A DNA stretch of 5,014 nt from Dehalococcoidia bacterium (GTDB taxonomy: Bacteria; Chloroflexota; Dehalococcoidia; GIF9; UBA5629): positions 1 to 5,014 of the forward strand of contig DTZC01000147.1 of the NCBI GenBank assembly GCA_012961565.1, in the 5' to 3' direction. Position 1 is the first letter of the stretch. The number at the start of each line of letters is the position of its first letter. The position numbers and the translations under genes were made by a program. Positions 1-5,014 of the stretch are shown here, piece after piece. The notes beneath the pieces were generated by a model. The model did no database searches, was not told where the DNA came from, and saw nothing but the letters and a program-made list of their open reading frames with translations.

Positions 1-208
1 AAACGGCAAGGTGTTCCGCATTAAGGGCAAAGGTGTGCCCCGCCTTGGCGGTAAGGGCAGAGGAGATCAGCTAGTCGTCATTCGAGTGATAACCCCGGAG
101 TCCATAGACGCAAATCAACGCCGGCTCTTTGAAGAACTTGCCAAGACATTACCCTCAGCCAAGAACCAAGCCCGTAAGACGACACAGCATATGTCTGCCA
201 AAGGTTAG
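1..208 (+). CDS. dnaJ: Chaperone protein DnaJ, C-terminal end (5' partial)
   Basis: This is the 3' end of a gene entering from the left edge; the reading frame begins at base 2 and gives 68 residues before TAG at 206-208. The peptide starts NGKVFRIKGKGVPRLGGKGR and continues GDQLVVIRVITPESID, which is the signature of the second substrate-binding beta domain (CTD II) of DnaJ/Hsp40. The family pattern is roughly G-K-x-F-R-[LI]-x-G-K-G-x-P followed by G-x-G-D. It is followed by the usual helical tail (NQRRLFEELAKTL) that leads to the dimerisation region, and a basic, non-conserved end. DnaJ delivers unfolded clients to DnaK and stimulates its ATPase in the cytoplasm. The J domain and zinc-finger region lie outside the window, so I cannot exclude a zinc-finger-less CbpA-type relative. 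The stop codon overlaps the stop codon of the convergent gpsA gene. No strong terminator follows. Confidence 0.9.
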   Translation, partial: NGKVFRIKGKGVPRLGGKGRGDQLVVIRVITPESIDANQRRLFEELAKTLPSAKNQARKTTQHMSAKG

Positions 209-1203
209 ACGGTTGGTTCAGGCTTCAAACCGTTCTTAAACCGGCTTGATATCTCAACTGGAGATAGAGACTCAAACAGAACGCTATACACCAGGCTTAT
301 TATTGGTGCTTTCAGTCTCAGCTTATTTACCAGATGATGAGCAGCTACAGTGGTATCAATTCCCTCCGCCACCTGGGTCATGGACGAGATTATGTCGCTT
401 AACGACCGCCCTTTCCCCAGCTCGTAACCCACATAATGGTTCCGGCTCAATGGACTATTACCGGTGGCTATCAAGTCACCCAATCCAGCCAGCCCGAAGA
501 AGGTGCTCGGCTTGGCACCCAGAGCTACCCCCAGAGAGACCACTTCGTTCCAGCCTAGGGTGATAAATGCCGCTTTGGCATTGTTCCCTAAATCTAGTCC
601 GTCTATCATCCCTGCCCCCAGCGCAATCACATTTTTCAGTGCACCGCAGAGTTCGACGCCGACGATATCATTATTGACAAAAACGGAGAAGTTGTGGGTG
701 TCCAGCAACCTGCTTACCTTTTTAGCCACTTCCAGGTCCTGACCGGCCACAATCGAAGTAGCTGGCAGACCACGGGCAATCTCCTGAGACAGATTGGGGC
801 CGGACAGAGCACAGATTCTCCCTGAAGGCAAGAGCGCCACCTCCTCCGCTATCACCTCCGACATCCTTTTGCCAGTAGCTGCCTCCAAACCTTTAGCCGC
901 ACTTACCACAATCATAGAGGCATCAACATAAGGAGCCAGCAACTGCACATTCTGCCGCATGCGCTGAGCTGGCACAGCACAGAGTACACATTCTGCAGAG
1001 TGCAACGCTTCGCTCAGGTCGCTGGTGATAGAAAGATGGCAGCCAGAGCCCAGTTCCGCTAGGCGGCTCTGTTGCTCCCACCACAGCTTTTGAGCTTCAG
1101 CCTCCGTCCTTGCCCAGATGCAGGTATCTACGCCTTTACCTGCCAGTAGATTACCCAGCGTAGTACCCCAGGTAGTGGCACCAATGACAGTAACCCTAGA
1201 CAT
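205..1203 (-). CDS. gpsA: Glycerol-3-phosphate dehydrogenase [NAD(P)+]
   Basis: This 332-residue cytoplasmic protein has the usual family length (about 330). It reduces dihydroxyacetone phosphate to sn-glycerol 3-phosphate, the backbone for phospholipids. The N-terminal Rossmann domain starts with VTVIGATTWGTTLG (residues 4-17). The family normally has GAGxWG here, so the second glycine is a threonine. Further landmarks are AVPAQRMR (76-83), SAAKGLE with Lys104, LSGPN (133-137), the catalytic-domain stretch GALKNVIALGAG (187-198) with presumed catalytic Lys190, GNNAKAAFITLG (206-217), GLAGLGDL with Asp243, SRNHYVG (253-259) with the cofactor-contacting Arg254, and VAEG (278-281). ATG at 1203 fits because the first beta strand begins at residue 3. 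No Shine-Dalgarno sequence is visible upstream; the preceding 19 bases are pyrimidine-rich on this strand, so translation may depend on ribosomes finishing plsY. It is the last gene of der-plsY-gpsA and makes the substrate that PlsY consumes. The TAA stop overlaps the dnaJ stop. Confidence 0.95.
   Translation of the reverse strand: MSRVTVIGATTWGTTLGNLLAGKGVDTCIWARTEAEAQKLWWEQQSRLAELGSGCHLSITSDLSEALHSAECVLCAVPAQRMRQNVQLLAPYVDASMIVVSAAKGLEAATGKRMSEVIAEEVALLPSGRICALSGPNLSQEIARGLPATSIVAGQDLEVAKKVSRLLDTHNFSVFVNNDIVGVELCGALKNVIALGAGMIDGLDLGNNAKAAFITLGWNEVVSLGVALGAKPSTFFGLAGLGDLIATGNSPLSRNHYVGYELGKGRSLSDIISSMTQVAEGIDTTVAAHHLVNKLRLKAPIISLVYSVLFESLSPVEISSRFKNGLKPEPTV
209..233 (+). terminator. Weak hairpin just after the dnaJ stop codon
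   Basis: ACGGTT (209-214) pairs with AACCGT (228-233), and G215-C226 can add a pair if A227 bulges out, leaving a loop of about 10 bases. It starts one base after the dnaJ stop, inside the 3' end of gpsA. No run of T follows (TCTTAAACC), so this is at best a poor intrinsic terminator for dnaJ. Confidence 0.2.
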
Positions 1204-1222
1204 AATCGAGGTTAAGAAGAGT

Positions 1223-1888
1223 TTATCGCAGCTCTATCTTGCCCTTGTGTTCACCGAGCCGGAGTTCGGTACCAGTCTGCAGGCGGTTAATATTGCTGCG
1301 GTGCTGATAAACAATCAATGCAGCAGTCACCAGACTGTAGACTAGATAGATGGGAGGAAACTCAAATACGACGGTGAGTACCATGAACAAACATAAAATG
1401 CTGAGCGCACTGAGAATAGAACCCAGGGACATATACCTGCTTAACAGCACCGTCGTTATCAAAATCAGACCACCGAACAAAGCTGCCACTGGCCATATAG
1501 CAAACCAGGCACCGTAATAAACACCCACCCCCTTACCACCACGGAGCCCGATATATGGAGACCAGTTGTGCCCCACCATCACCATCAGGGCGGTTAACAC
1601 CTCGCCGAGATATCGGTCGATAGCAAAACCGGCTATGTGCAGCATACTATCCCCGATAATCACCCTAGCCAGCAACACAGCGACAATCGCCTTGCCCAGG
1701 TCAAGGGCGATAGCTATGATTCCCGCCTTTATTCCCAGCACACGCAGCACATTGGTACCGCCAATGTTACCACTCCCGTATTTGGTAATATCGACCCCGC
1801 CCATCCGCTTGCTGACTATCAACGCGAAGGGAATAGCTCCCACAAAATATCCAATCACCGCAACAAGGACAAATTTGCCGATTATCAT
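1223..1888 (-). CDS. plsY: Glycerol-3-phosphate acyltransferase PlsY (acyl-phosphate dependent)
   Basis: This 221-residue integral membrane enzyme transfers an acyl group from acyl phosphate (made by PlsX) to position 1 of glycerol 3-phosphate, giving lysophosphatidic acid. All three PlsY signature motifs are visible. Motif 1 is SGNIGGTNVLR (residues 39-49). Motif 2 is GLRGGKGVGV (114-123), preceded by the conserved GHNWSP (106-111). Motif 3 is HRSNINRLQTGTE (196-208). Hydrophobic segments lie at about 4-24, 55-77, 96-106, 122-148, 154-175 and 178-194, which fits the five-to-seven-span topology of the family. The length is slightly above the common 195-210. The ATG at 1888 overlaps the der stop codon as ATGA, and a GGGGGTG ribosome-binding site lies 7 bases upstream. 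GpsA, encoded 19 bases downstream, supplies its glycerol 3-phosphate. The basic C-terminal tail (EHKGKIELR) should face the cytoplasm with motif 3. Confidence 0.95.
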   Translation of the reverse strand: MIIGKFVLVAVIGYFVGAIPFALIVSKRMGGVDITKYGSGNIGGTNVLRVLGIKAGIIAIALDLGKAIVAVLLARVIIGDSMLHIAGFAIDRYLGEVLTALMVMVGHNWSPYIGLRGGKGVGVYYGAWFAIWPVAALFGGLILITTVLLSRYMSLGSILSALSILCLFMVLTVVFEFPPIYLVYSLVTAALIVYQHRSNINRLQTGTELRLGEHKGKIELR

Positions 1889-3228
1889 CCTTTGTCACCC
1901 CCACTCTTTACTGCTTTTCTTCGTGGCGCCTTCTTAAAGACAAGCCTTAGTGAAGTGCCAGAAAAGCCAAACGTCTGCCTCAGCTTATTCTCCAGATAGC
2001 GGTGGTAAGAAAAGTGCACCAGCTGCGGGTCATTGACCAGCAGGACAAAACTGGGGGGATTAATGCCCGCCTGATAAGCACGCACCACTTCCAACCGCCT
2101 GAAGCCTCTCCGTGGCGGCGCTTGAGCCTCCACCGCTTGTTTAATGAGCCTGTCTATCACCGTGTTTGGCAACTGTTTCTGTCTTTCTCGCCATACCTCC
2201 AGAGCCCTGGGTATGAGCTTGTCTACATTATGCCCAAATTTTGCTGAGACGTAAAGTACCGGAACATGCGACATAAACTTCAGCTTCTGTTGAACCTGCT
2301 CATCATATAATGGCTTTAGCTCCCCGGAAACAAGGTCCCACTTATTGACTACCAACACCATGCCCTTACCCGCCTGCTTGACATAGCCGGCGATATGAAC
2401 ATCTTGGGCTGTCATAAACTCGGTGGCATCAGTAACCAACAGGGCAACATCGCAGCGGTTAATAGCCCGCAAAGCTCGAATCACACTATAATACTCAATG
2501 CCGATACCGATACGCCCACGCCGTCTGATGCCCGCGGTATCGATCAACACCAATTCTTGTCCCCCGTAGTTGAAAACGGTGTCCACAGCATCCCGGGTGG
2601 TACCTGGAACGTGGTCAACAATCGCTCTCTCCTCACCGACTATACCATTGAGCAGCAGCGATTTCCCCACGTTGGGTCTACCGACAATAGCCAACCTAGG
2701 TCTCTCCAAATCAGTGGGAACCGCTGTGGGCTCGGGAAGAAGCGATGCCACAGCCTGCAGCAGCTCGTCCATGCCCCGACCATGCTGCGCAGAAATAGCC
2801 AGCGGACTACCGAGACCTAAACGGTAGAAGTCACCGAGCTGGTTGTCCAGTCTGCTATTGTCTGCTTTGTTGGCTGCCAGCACCATAGGCTTGTTGCAGC
2901 TGCGCAGACGGTCAGCTATTTCTAGGTCAGCAGCAATCACCCCATCGCGAATATCCACCAAGAAAATGACCACATCGGCTTCAGCTATAGCCAGTTCCAC
3001 CTGCTCCTTAATCTTCTGCGTCAAAGATGAACCCGGCTGCAATTCTAGGCCACCGGTATCAACCAGAGTCACCTGATGCCCCTGCCAGGAAACATCAGCA
3101 AAGACACGGTCACGCGTGGTACCGGGCAGGTCTTCAACGATAGCCAGCCGCTCACCAGCCAGCTGGTTGAATAGCGTTGACTTGCCCACATTAGCTCTGC
3201 CAATTATAGCTACAATCGGTCTGGTCAT
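1885..3228 (-). CDS. der: Ribosome biogenesis GTPase Der (EngA)
   Basis: This 447-residue protein has two consecutive GTPase domains and a C-terminal KH-like domain, the architecture unique to Der/EngA. Der acts in late maturation of the 50S ribosomal subunit. Domain 1 has G1 GRANVGKS (residues 10-17), G2 PGTTRD (35-40), G3 DTGG (57-60), G4 NKAD (120-123) and G5 SA (146-147). Domain 2 has GRPNVGKS (183-190), PGTTRD (208-213), DTAG (230-233), NKWD (295-298) and SA (328-329). The KH-like part (about 350-432) contains PPSFVLLVNDP (391-401) and the SYHRYLENKLR block (407-417), followed by a basic tail. I chose ATG at 3228 because MTRPIVAIIGR matches the usual Der N terminus. An in-frame TTG at 3291 would add 21 unconserved residues. 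No strong Shine-Dalgarno sequence precedes the ATG. The domain 1 P-loop has Ala where the family usually has Pro, with the GKS intact. It is the first gene of the operon and its stop overlaps the plsY start. Confidence 0.96.
   Translation of the reverse strand: MTRPIVAIIGRANVGKSTLFNQLAGERLAIVEDLPGTTRDRVFADVSWQGHQVTLVDTGGLELQPGSSLTQKIKEQVELAIAEADVVIFLVDIRDGVIAADLEIADRLRSCNKPMVLAANKADNSRLDNQLGDFYRLGLGSPLAISAQHGRGMDELLQAVASLLPEPTAVPTDLERPRLAIVGRPNVGKSLLLNGIVGEERAIVDHVPGTTRDAVDTVFNYGGQELVLIDTAGIRRRGRIGIGIEYYSVIRALRAINRCDVALLVTDATEFMTAQDVHIAGYVKQAGKGMVLVVNKWDLVSGELKPLYDEQVQQKLKFMSHVPVLYVSAKFGHNVDKLIPRALEVWRERQKQLPNTVIDRLIKQAVEAQAPPRRGFRRLEVVRAYQAGINPPSFVLLVNDPQLVHFSYHRYLENKLRQTFGFSGTSLRLVFKKAPRRKAVKSGGDKG
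1896..1902 (-). promoter_or_regulatory. Ribosome-binding site of plsY, inside the der 3' end
   Basis: On the minus strand the bases read GGGGGTG, one mismatch from GGAGGTG, with a 7-base spacer to the plsY ATG at 1888. It lies in the last codons of der. Together with the ATGA stop/start overlap it supports translational coupling of plsY to der. It is the best Shine-Dalgarno match among the gene starts in this window. Confidence 0.65.
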
Positions 3229-3281
3229 TTTCTGGTCTTTAAAGCATAACACCCGCAGGCAGACCCGTCCACCATTATCAT
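3225..3281 (-). other. Possible 18-codon leader ORF upstream of der
   Basis: The minus strand holds an open frame MIMVDGSACGCYALKTRK whose TGA stop (3227-3225) overlaps the der ATG as ATGA. It lies in the predicted der transcript leader. No Shine-Dalgarno sequence precedes its ATG at 3281, and no run of a single amino acid suggests classical attenuation. It could pass ribosomes to der, which itself lacks a good ribosome-binding site, or it could be chance. Confidence 0.15.
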
Positions 3282-3314
3282 GCAGGAGCAAGACAACAGC
3301 TACCTCGGCAGACA

Positions 3315-3339
3315 GAAGCTATCTCCAAATGTCAGCTTC
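3315..3339. repeat. Short inverted repeat in the der leader
   Basis: GAAGCT (3315-3320) and AGCTTC (3334-3339) form a perfect 6-bp inverted repeat around 14 minus 1 bases of loop. A further AAGCT at 3349-3353 could pair with the AGCTT at 3334-3338 instead, so two exclusive small hairpins are possible in the predicted der transcript leader. It matches no riboswitch or leader class I recognise. Confidence 0.2.
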
Positions 3340-3361
3340 CGCTTTCCTAAGCTGGCCCGAG

Positions 3362-3393
3362 GCGCATCTTCAGTATACCACGGGTATGCGCAT
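3362..3393. promoter_or_regulatory. Palindromic elements between the divergent der and polA -10 boxes
   Basis: A perfect 8-bp palindrome ATGCGCAT occupies 3386-3393. Its GCGCAT half also occurs at 3362-3367, forming a perfect inverted repeat with ATGCGC at 3386-3391. Between them GTATACC (3373-3379) and GGTATGC (3383-3389) form a second imperfect dyad with one mismatch. The 8-bp palindrome sits within 2 bp of the midpoint between the two -10 boxes, in the spacer of both promoters. It could be an operator for a dimeric regulator, but no known binding site is recognised and short palindromes arise by chance. Confidence 0.3.
3372..3380 (-). promoter_or_regulatory. Extended -10 promoter element for the der-plsY-gpsA operon
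   Basis: The minus strand reads TGGTATACT, an extended -10 (TGnTATAAT with one mismatch). The -35 position (about 3395-3400, ATATAT) does not resemble TTGACA, which is common for extended -10 promoters. Transcription would begin near 3365, giving a leader of about 137 bases before der. This is inferred from sequence pattern only. Confidence 0.45.
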
Positions 3394-3403
3394 GATATAT
3401 AAT
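3393..3403 (+). promoter_or_regulatory. Promoter -10 element for polA
   Basis: A perfect TATAAT lies at 3398-3403, preceded by TGA at 3393-3395, so that TGATATATA can also be read as an extended -10. The best -35 at 17-base spacing (ATACCA, 3375-3380) matches TTGACA at only 3 of 6 positions. A start near 3410 would give a leader of about 33 bases. The -35 position coincides with the der -10 on the other strand, so the two promoters overlap. Confidence 0.5.
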
Positions 3404-3425
3404 AGGATTGCTAGTCTACAGAAAA

Positions 3426-3446
3426 ATGTTAGGTTTCGAATCATGA
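3426..3446 (+). other. Possible 6-codon leader ORF upstream of polA
   Basis: The frame reads ATG TTA GGT TTC GAA TCA TGA (peptide MLGFES). Its TGA overlaps the polA ATG as ATGA, the same arrangement as on the der side. It falls inside the short predicted polA leader, and its codons cover the only candidate polA ribosome-binding site (TTAGGT). There is no clear ribosome-binding site of its own. Six codons is too short to distinguish from chance. Confidence 0.12.
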
Positions 3447-5014
3447 CTAAGCAGATACCGCTGCTGCTTCTTATTGATGGGAATTCCCTGGTGCATCGTG
3501 CGTTCCACGCCTTACCGGTGTTAACAATATCTAAGACCGGTGAAATGGTCAACGCTGTCCAGGGCTTCGCCAGCACTTTGCTTAAGGTACTGAATGAAAT
3601 CAAGCCAACTCACTGGGCAATCGCCTTTGACCGCCCCACACCAACTTTCAGACATGAAAAATTTGAAGATTATAAAGCCCAGCGTCCTAGAGCCCCAGAT
3701 GAGCTGGTCAGCCAGATAAAGCGCGTACACCAGCTTGTGGATGCTTTCCATATTCCTACCTTCGAAATAGATGGCTATGAAGCAGATGATGTCCTTGGCA
3801 CTTTGAGTCGTCAGGCTAGCCAGCTGGGTATCGATACTATCATCGTCACCGGTGACAATGATATGCTTCAGGTGGTATCACCACGGACAAAGGTACTGGC
3901 GCCAAGGCGGACTCTTAGCGATATCCTGACCTACGATGAGACGGAAGTGCAGCGAAAATACGGTATATCCCCTCAGCAGCTTGCCGACTTCAAAGCTCTG
4001 ACCGGCGACCCCTCCGACAACATCCCCGGCATCCCGGGCATTGGCGATAAGACCGCAGCCAGACTACTGCAGCAATTTGGCAGCATTGAGGGAATCTACG
4101 CCCATATCGACCAGGTGATCCCTGAAAGACTGCGGCCCCTGCTTCTCAACCACAAAGCCCGGGTCCTTCAAAACAAGGAGCTAGCAGTAATAGTCACCGA
4201 CGTTCCGGTAACGCTAGACCTTGATAACTGCAAAGTAACCACTTACGACCGGCAGCAGGTAGTTGACCTCTTCCGCGAACTGGGCTTTGTCCAGTTACTC
4301 TCCAGACTGCCGGAGAAAATAGAAAAGGCGCCCGCTCCGACTGTCAGCCACATCGCTCCTCACAAGAACTACCACATACTCAACGCAAGCCAAGCTATCG
4401 ACGAGCTTGTTGCCAGATTGTCAACCACTACAGAAATCGCCGTAGACGTCGAGACCTCCAGCAAAGAAGCCATGGCTGCAGAACTGGTTGGTATCTCCAT
4501 AGCCCCAGCAGCGGGCGAAGCTTACTATATCCCTGTGGGTCACCGCGGTCTAAGCCAGATAGTCCAGTTACCATTATCTCAGGTTATCTCCCAGCTCAAA
4601 CCGTTACTTGAAGACGCCAGAATAGGCAAAATAGCCCATAATGGTAAATTTGACATGATGGTGCTGGCTGAATACGGGATAGACCTTCAGAACCTGTTCT
4701 TTGACACCATGCTCGCTGCTTATCTCCTAGGCGAAAAGCCGTTGAACCTCAAGGCGCTGGCTTTCAAGAAACTGGGCATAGAAATGACCCCCATCACCGA
4801 CATAATCGGTAGCGGAGCCAAGCAGCTTTCCATGGCGATGGCCCCCATAGAGCAGGTTGCTAATTACGCCTGTGCCGATGCCGACATCACCCTGAGACTG
4901 AAAACCGTGCTCCAGAGCGAGCTTGATAGGGAAAAACTATGGCGGCTTTTCCACGAGGTGGAGATGCCCCTGGTCCCGGTACTGGCAGCTATGGAGAGAC
5001 ACGGAGTTGCTCTG
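3443..5014 (+). CDS. polA: DNA polymerase I, N-terminal 524 residues (3' partial)
   Basis: The frame is open from ATG at 3443 to the right edge with no stop, giving 524 residues. DNA polymerase I fills gaps and removes RNA primers during replication and repair. The 5'-nuclease domain (about 1-290) keeps its metal ligands: D12 (LLLIDGNS), D63 (AFDRP), E113/D115/D116 (EADDV), D138/D140 (GDNDM) and D189/D192 (GDPSDNIPG). The helix-hairpin-helix region IPGIPGIGDKTAARLL follows. After a linker rich in Pro and Ala (about 292-308) comes a 3'-5' exonuclease domain (about 309-490) with an intact DEDDy set: D335 and E337 (DVET), N400/D404 (HNGKFDM), Y475 and D479 (YACAD). Proofreading is therefore predicted to be active, unlike the Taq and Bacillus enzymes. 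The last residues (VEMPLVPVLAAMERHGVAL) begin the polymerase module; by comparison with the E. coli enzyme nearly 400 residues are missing beyond the edge. The ribosome-binding site is weak (TTAGGT at 3429-3434). It is transcribed divergently from der. Confidence 0.96.
   Translation, partial: MTKQIPLLLLIDGNSLVHRAFHALPVLTISKTGEMVNAVQGFASTLLKVLNEIKPTHWAIAFDRPTPTFRHEKFEDYKAQRPRAPDELVSQIKRVHQLVDAFHIPTFEIDGYEADDVLGTLSRQASQLGIDTIIVTGDNDMLQVVSPRTKVLAPRRTLSDILTYDETEVQRKYGISPQQLADFKALTGDPSDNIPGIPGIGDKTAARLLQQFGSIEGIYAHIDQVIPERLRPLLLNHKARVLQNKELAVIVTDVPVTLDLDNCKVTTYDRQQVVDLFRELGFVQLLSRLPEKIEKAPAPTVSHIAPHKNYHILNASQAIDELVARLSTTTEIAVDVETSSKEAMAAELVGISIAPAAGEAYYIPVGHRGLSQIVQLPLSQVISQLKPLLEDARIGKIAHNGKFDMMVLAEYGIDLQNLFFDTMLAAYLLGEKPLNLKALAFKKLGIEMTPITDIIGSGAKQLSMAMAPIEQVANYACADADITLRLKTVLQSELDREKLWRLFHEVEMPLVPVLAAMERHGVAL

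Noticed and set aside
246..742. Plus-strand open frames of 92 and 105 codons opposite gpsA
   Set aside because: Antisense to conserved GpsA catalytic blocks and to each other; no family resemblance and no ribosome-binding site.
1566..1999. Two plus-strand open frames (about 120 codons) opposite plsY and the der 3' end
   Set aside because: Both overlap each other and a clear PlsY membrane protein. Their low-complexity Pro/Thr/Ile content is what the antisense of hydrophobic codons produces.
2395..2827. Long open plus-strand frames (up to 141 codons) opposite der
   Set aside because: They lie wholly antisense to the conserved GTPase domains, have no recognisable domain and no ribosome-binding site, and look like shadows of der codon composition.
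3269..3279. GATAAT-like -10 on the minus strand close to der
   Set aside because: The TTGTCT-like -35 is only about 11 bases away, too close for a sigma-70 type promoter, and there is no TG extension in the right place. The extended -10 at 3372-3380 is a better match.
3229..3291. In-frame 21-residue N-terminal extension of Der from a TTG codon at 3291
   Set aside because: The extension (beginning MLLHDNGG) has no counterpart in Der proteins, whose N terminus normally begins just before the first P-loop strand, as with ATG at 3228. The TTG also lacks a good ribosome-binding site.
3229..3442. Riboswitch or other structured RNA in the 214-base intergenic gap
   Set aside because: Only short, weak hairpins are visible (6-bp stems), with no match to a known riboswitch, T-box or terminator/antiterminator pattern.
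3370..3751. Minus-strand open frames of 76-77 codons over the polA 5' end
   Set aside because: Antisense to the conserved 5'-nuclease domain of polA, and one runs into the divergent promoter region; no recognisable protein features.
1..5014. Mobile element, CRISPR, phage, toxin-antitoxin or defence system
   Set aside because: All long frames are accounted for by housekeeping genes, and I saw no direct-repeat arrays, terminal inverted repeats, integrase or transposase sequence, or tRNA gene.

Overview
The window is an ordinary housekeeping stretch of a bacterial chromosome. It carries five protein genes and no mobile element, CRISPR array, RNA gene or accessory cargo that I can see. The likely source is a Chloroflexota bacterium of the Dehalococcoidia type. 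This is an inference from two things: the style of the GpsA protein, whose nucleotide-binding loop reads GATTWG where most GpsA proteins read GAGxWG (a variant I recall from Dehalococcoides), and the gene order der-plsY-gpsA next to polA. No marker in the window proves the taxonomy.

Layout: (1) bases 1-208, + strand, the last 68 codons of dnaJ, running in from the left edge. (2) bases 205-3228, - strand, a compact operon read right to left as der, plsY, gpsA. The der and plsY genes overlap by 4 bases (ATGA) and plsY and gpsA are 19 bases apart. The gpsA stop codon overlaps the dnaJ stop codon tail to tail. (3) bases 3229-3442, the only real intergenic gap. It holds divergent promoter-like elements for der and polA that overlap each other around an 8-bp palindrome. 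(4) bases 3443-5014, + strand, the first 524 codons of polA, running off the right edge.

Function: GpsA makes sn-glycerol 3-phosphate from dihydroxyacetone phosphate, and PlsY acylates it to lysophosphatidic acid, so two adjacent genes supply the first committed steps of phospholipid synthesis. They share a transcript with Der, the double-GTPase factor for 50S ribosome assembly. Divergent from them is DNA polymerase I, with its 5'-nuclease and proofreading domains present in the window and its polymerase domain mostly outside. DnaJ is the Hsp70 co-chaperone. The operon therefore links ribosome maturation and membrane lipid supply, with DNA repair/replication on the other side of the shared promoter region.

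I did not find a new biological system. The observations most worth a second look are the overlapping der/polA promoter region with its palindrome, the short upstream reading frames that end in ATGA overlaps at both divergent start codons, the altered glycine motif of GpsA, and the dnaJ/gpsA stop-codon overlap.
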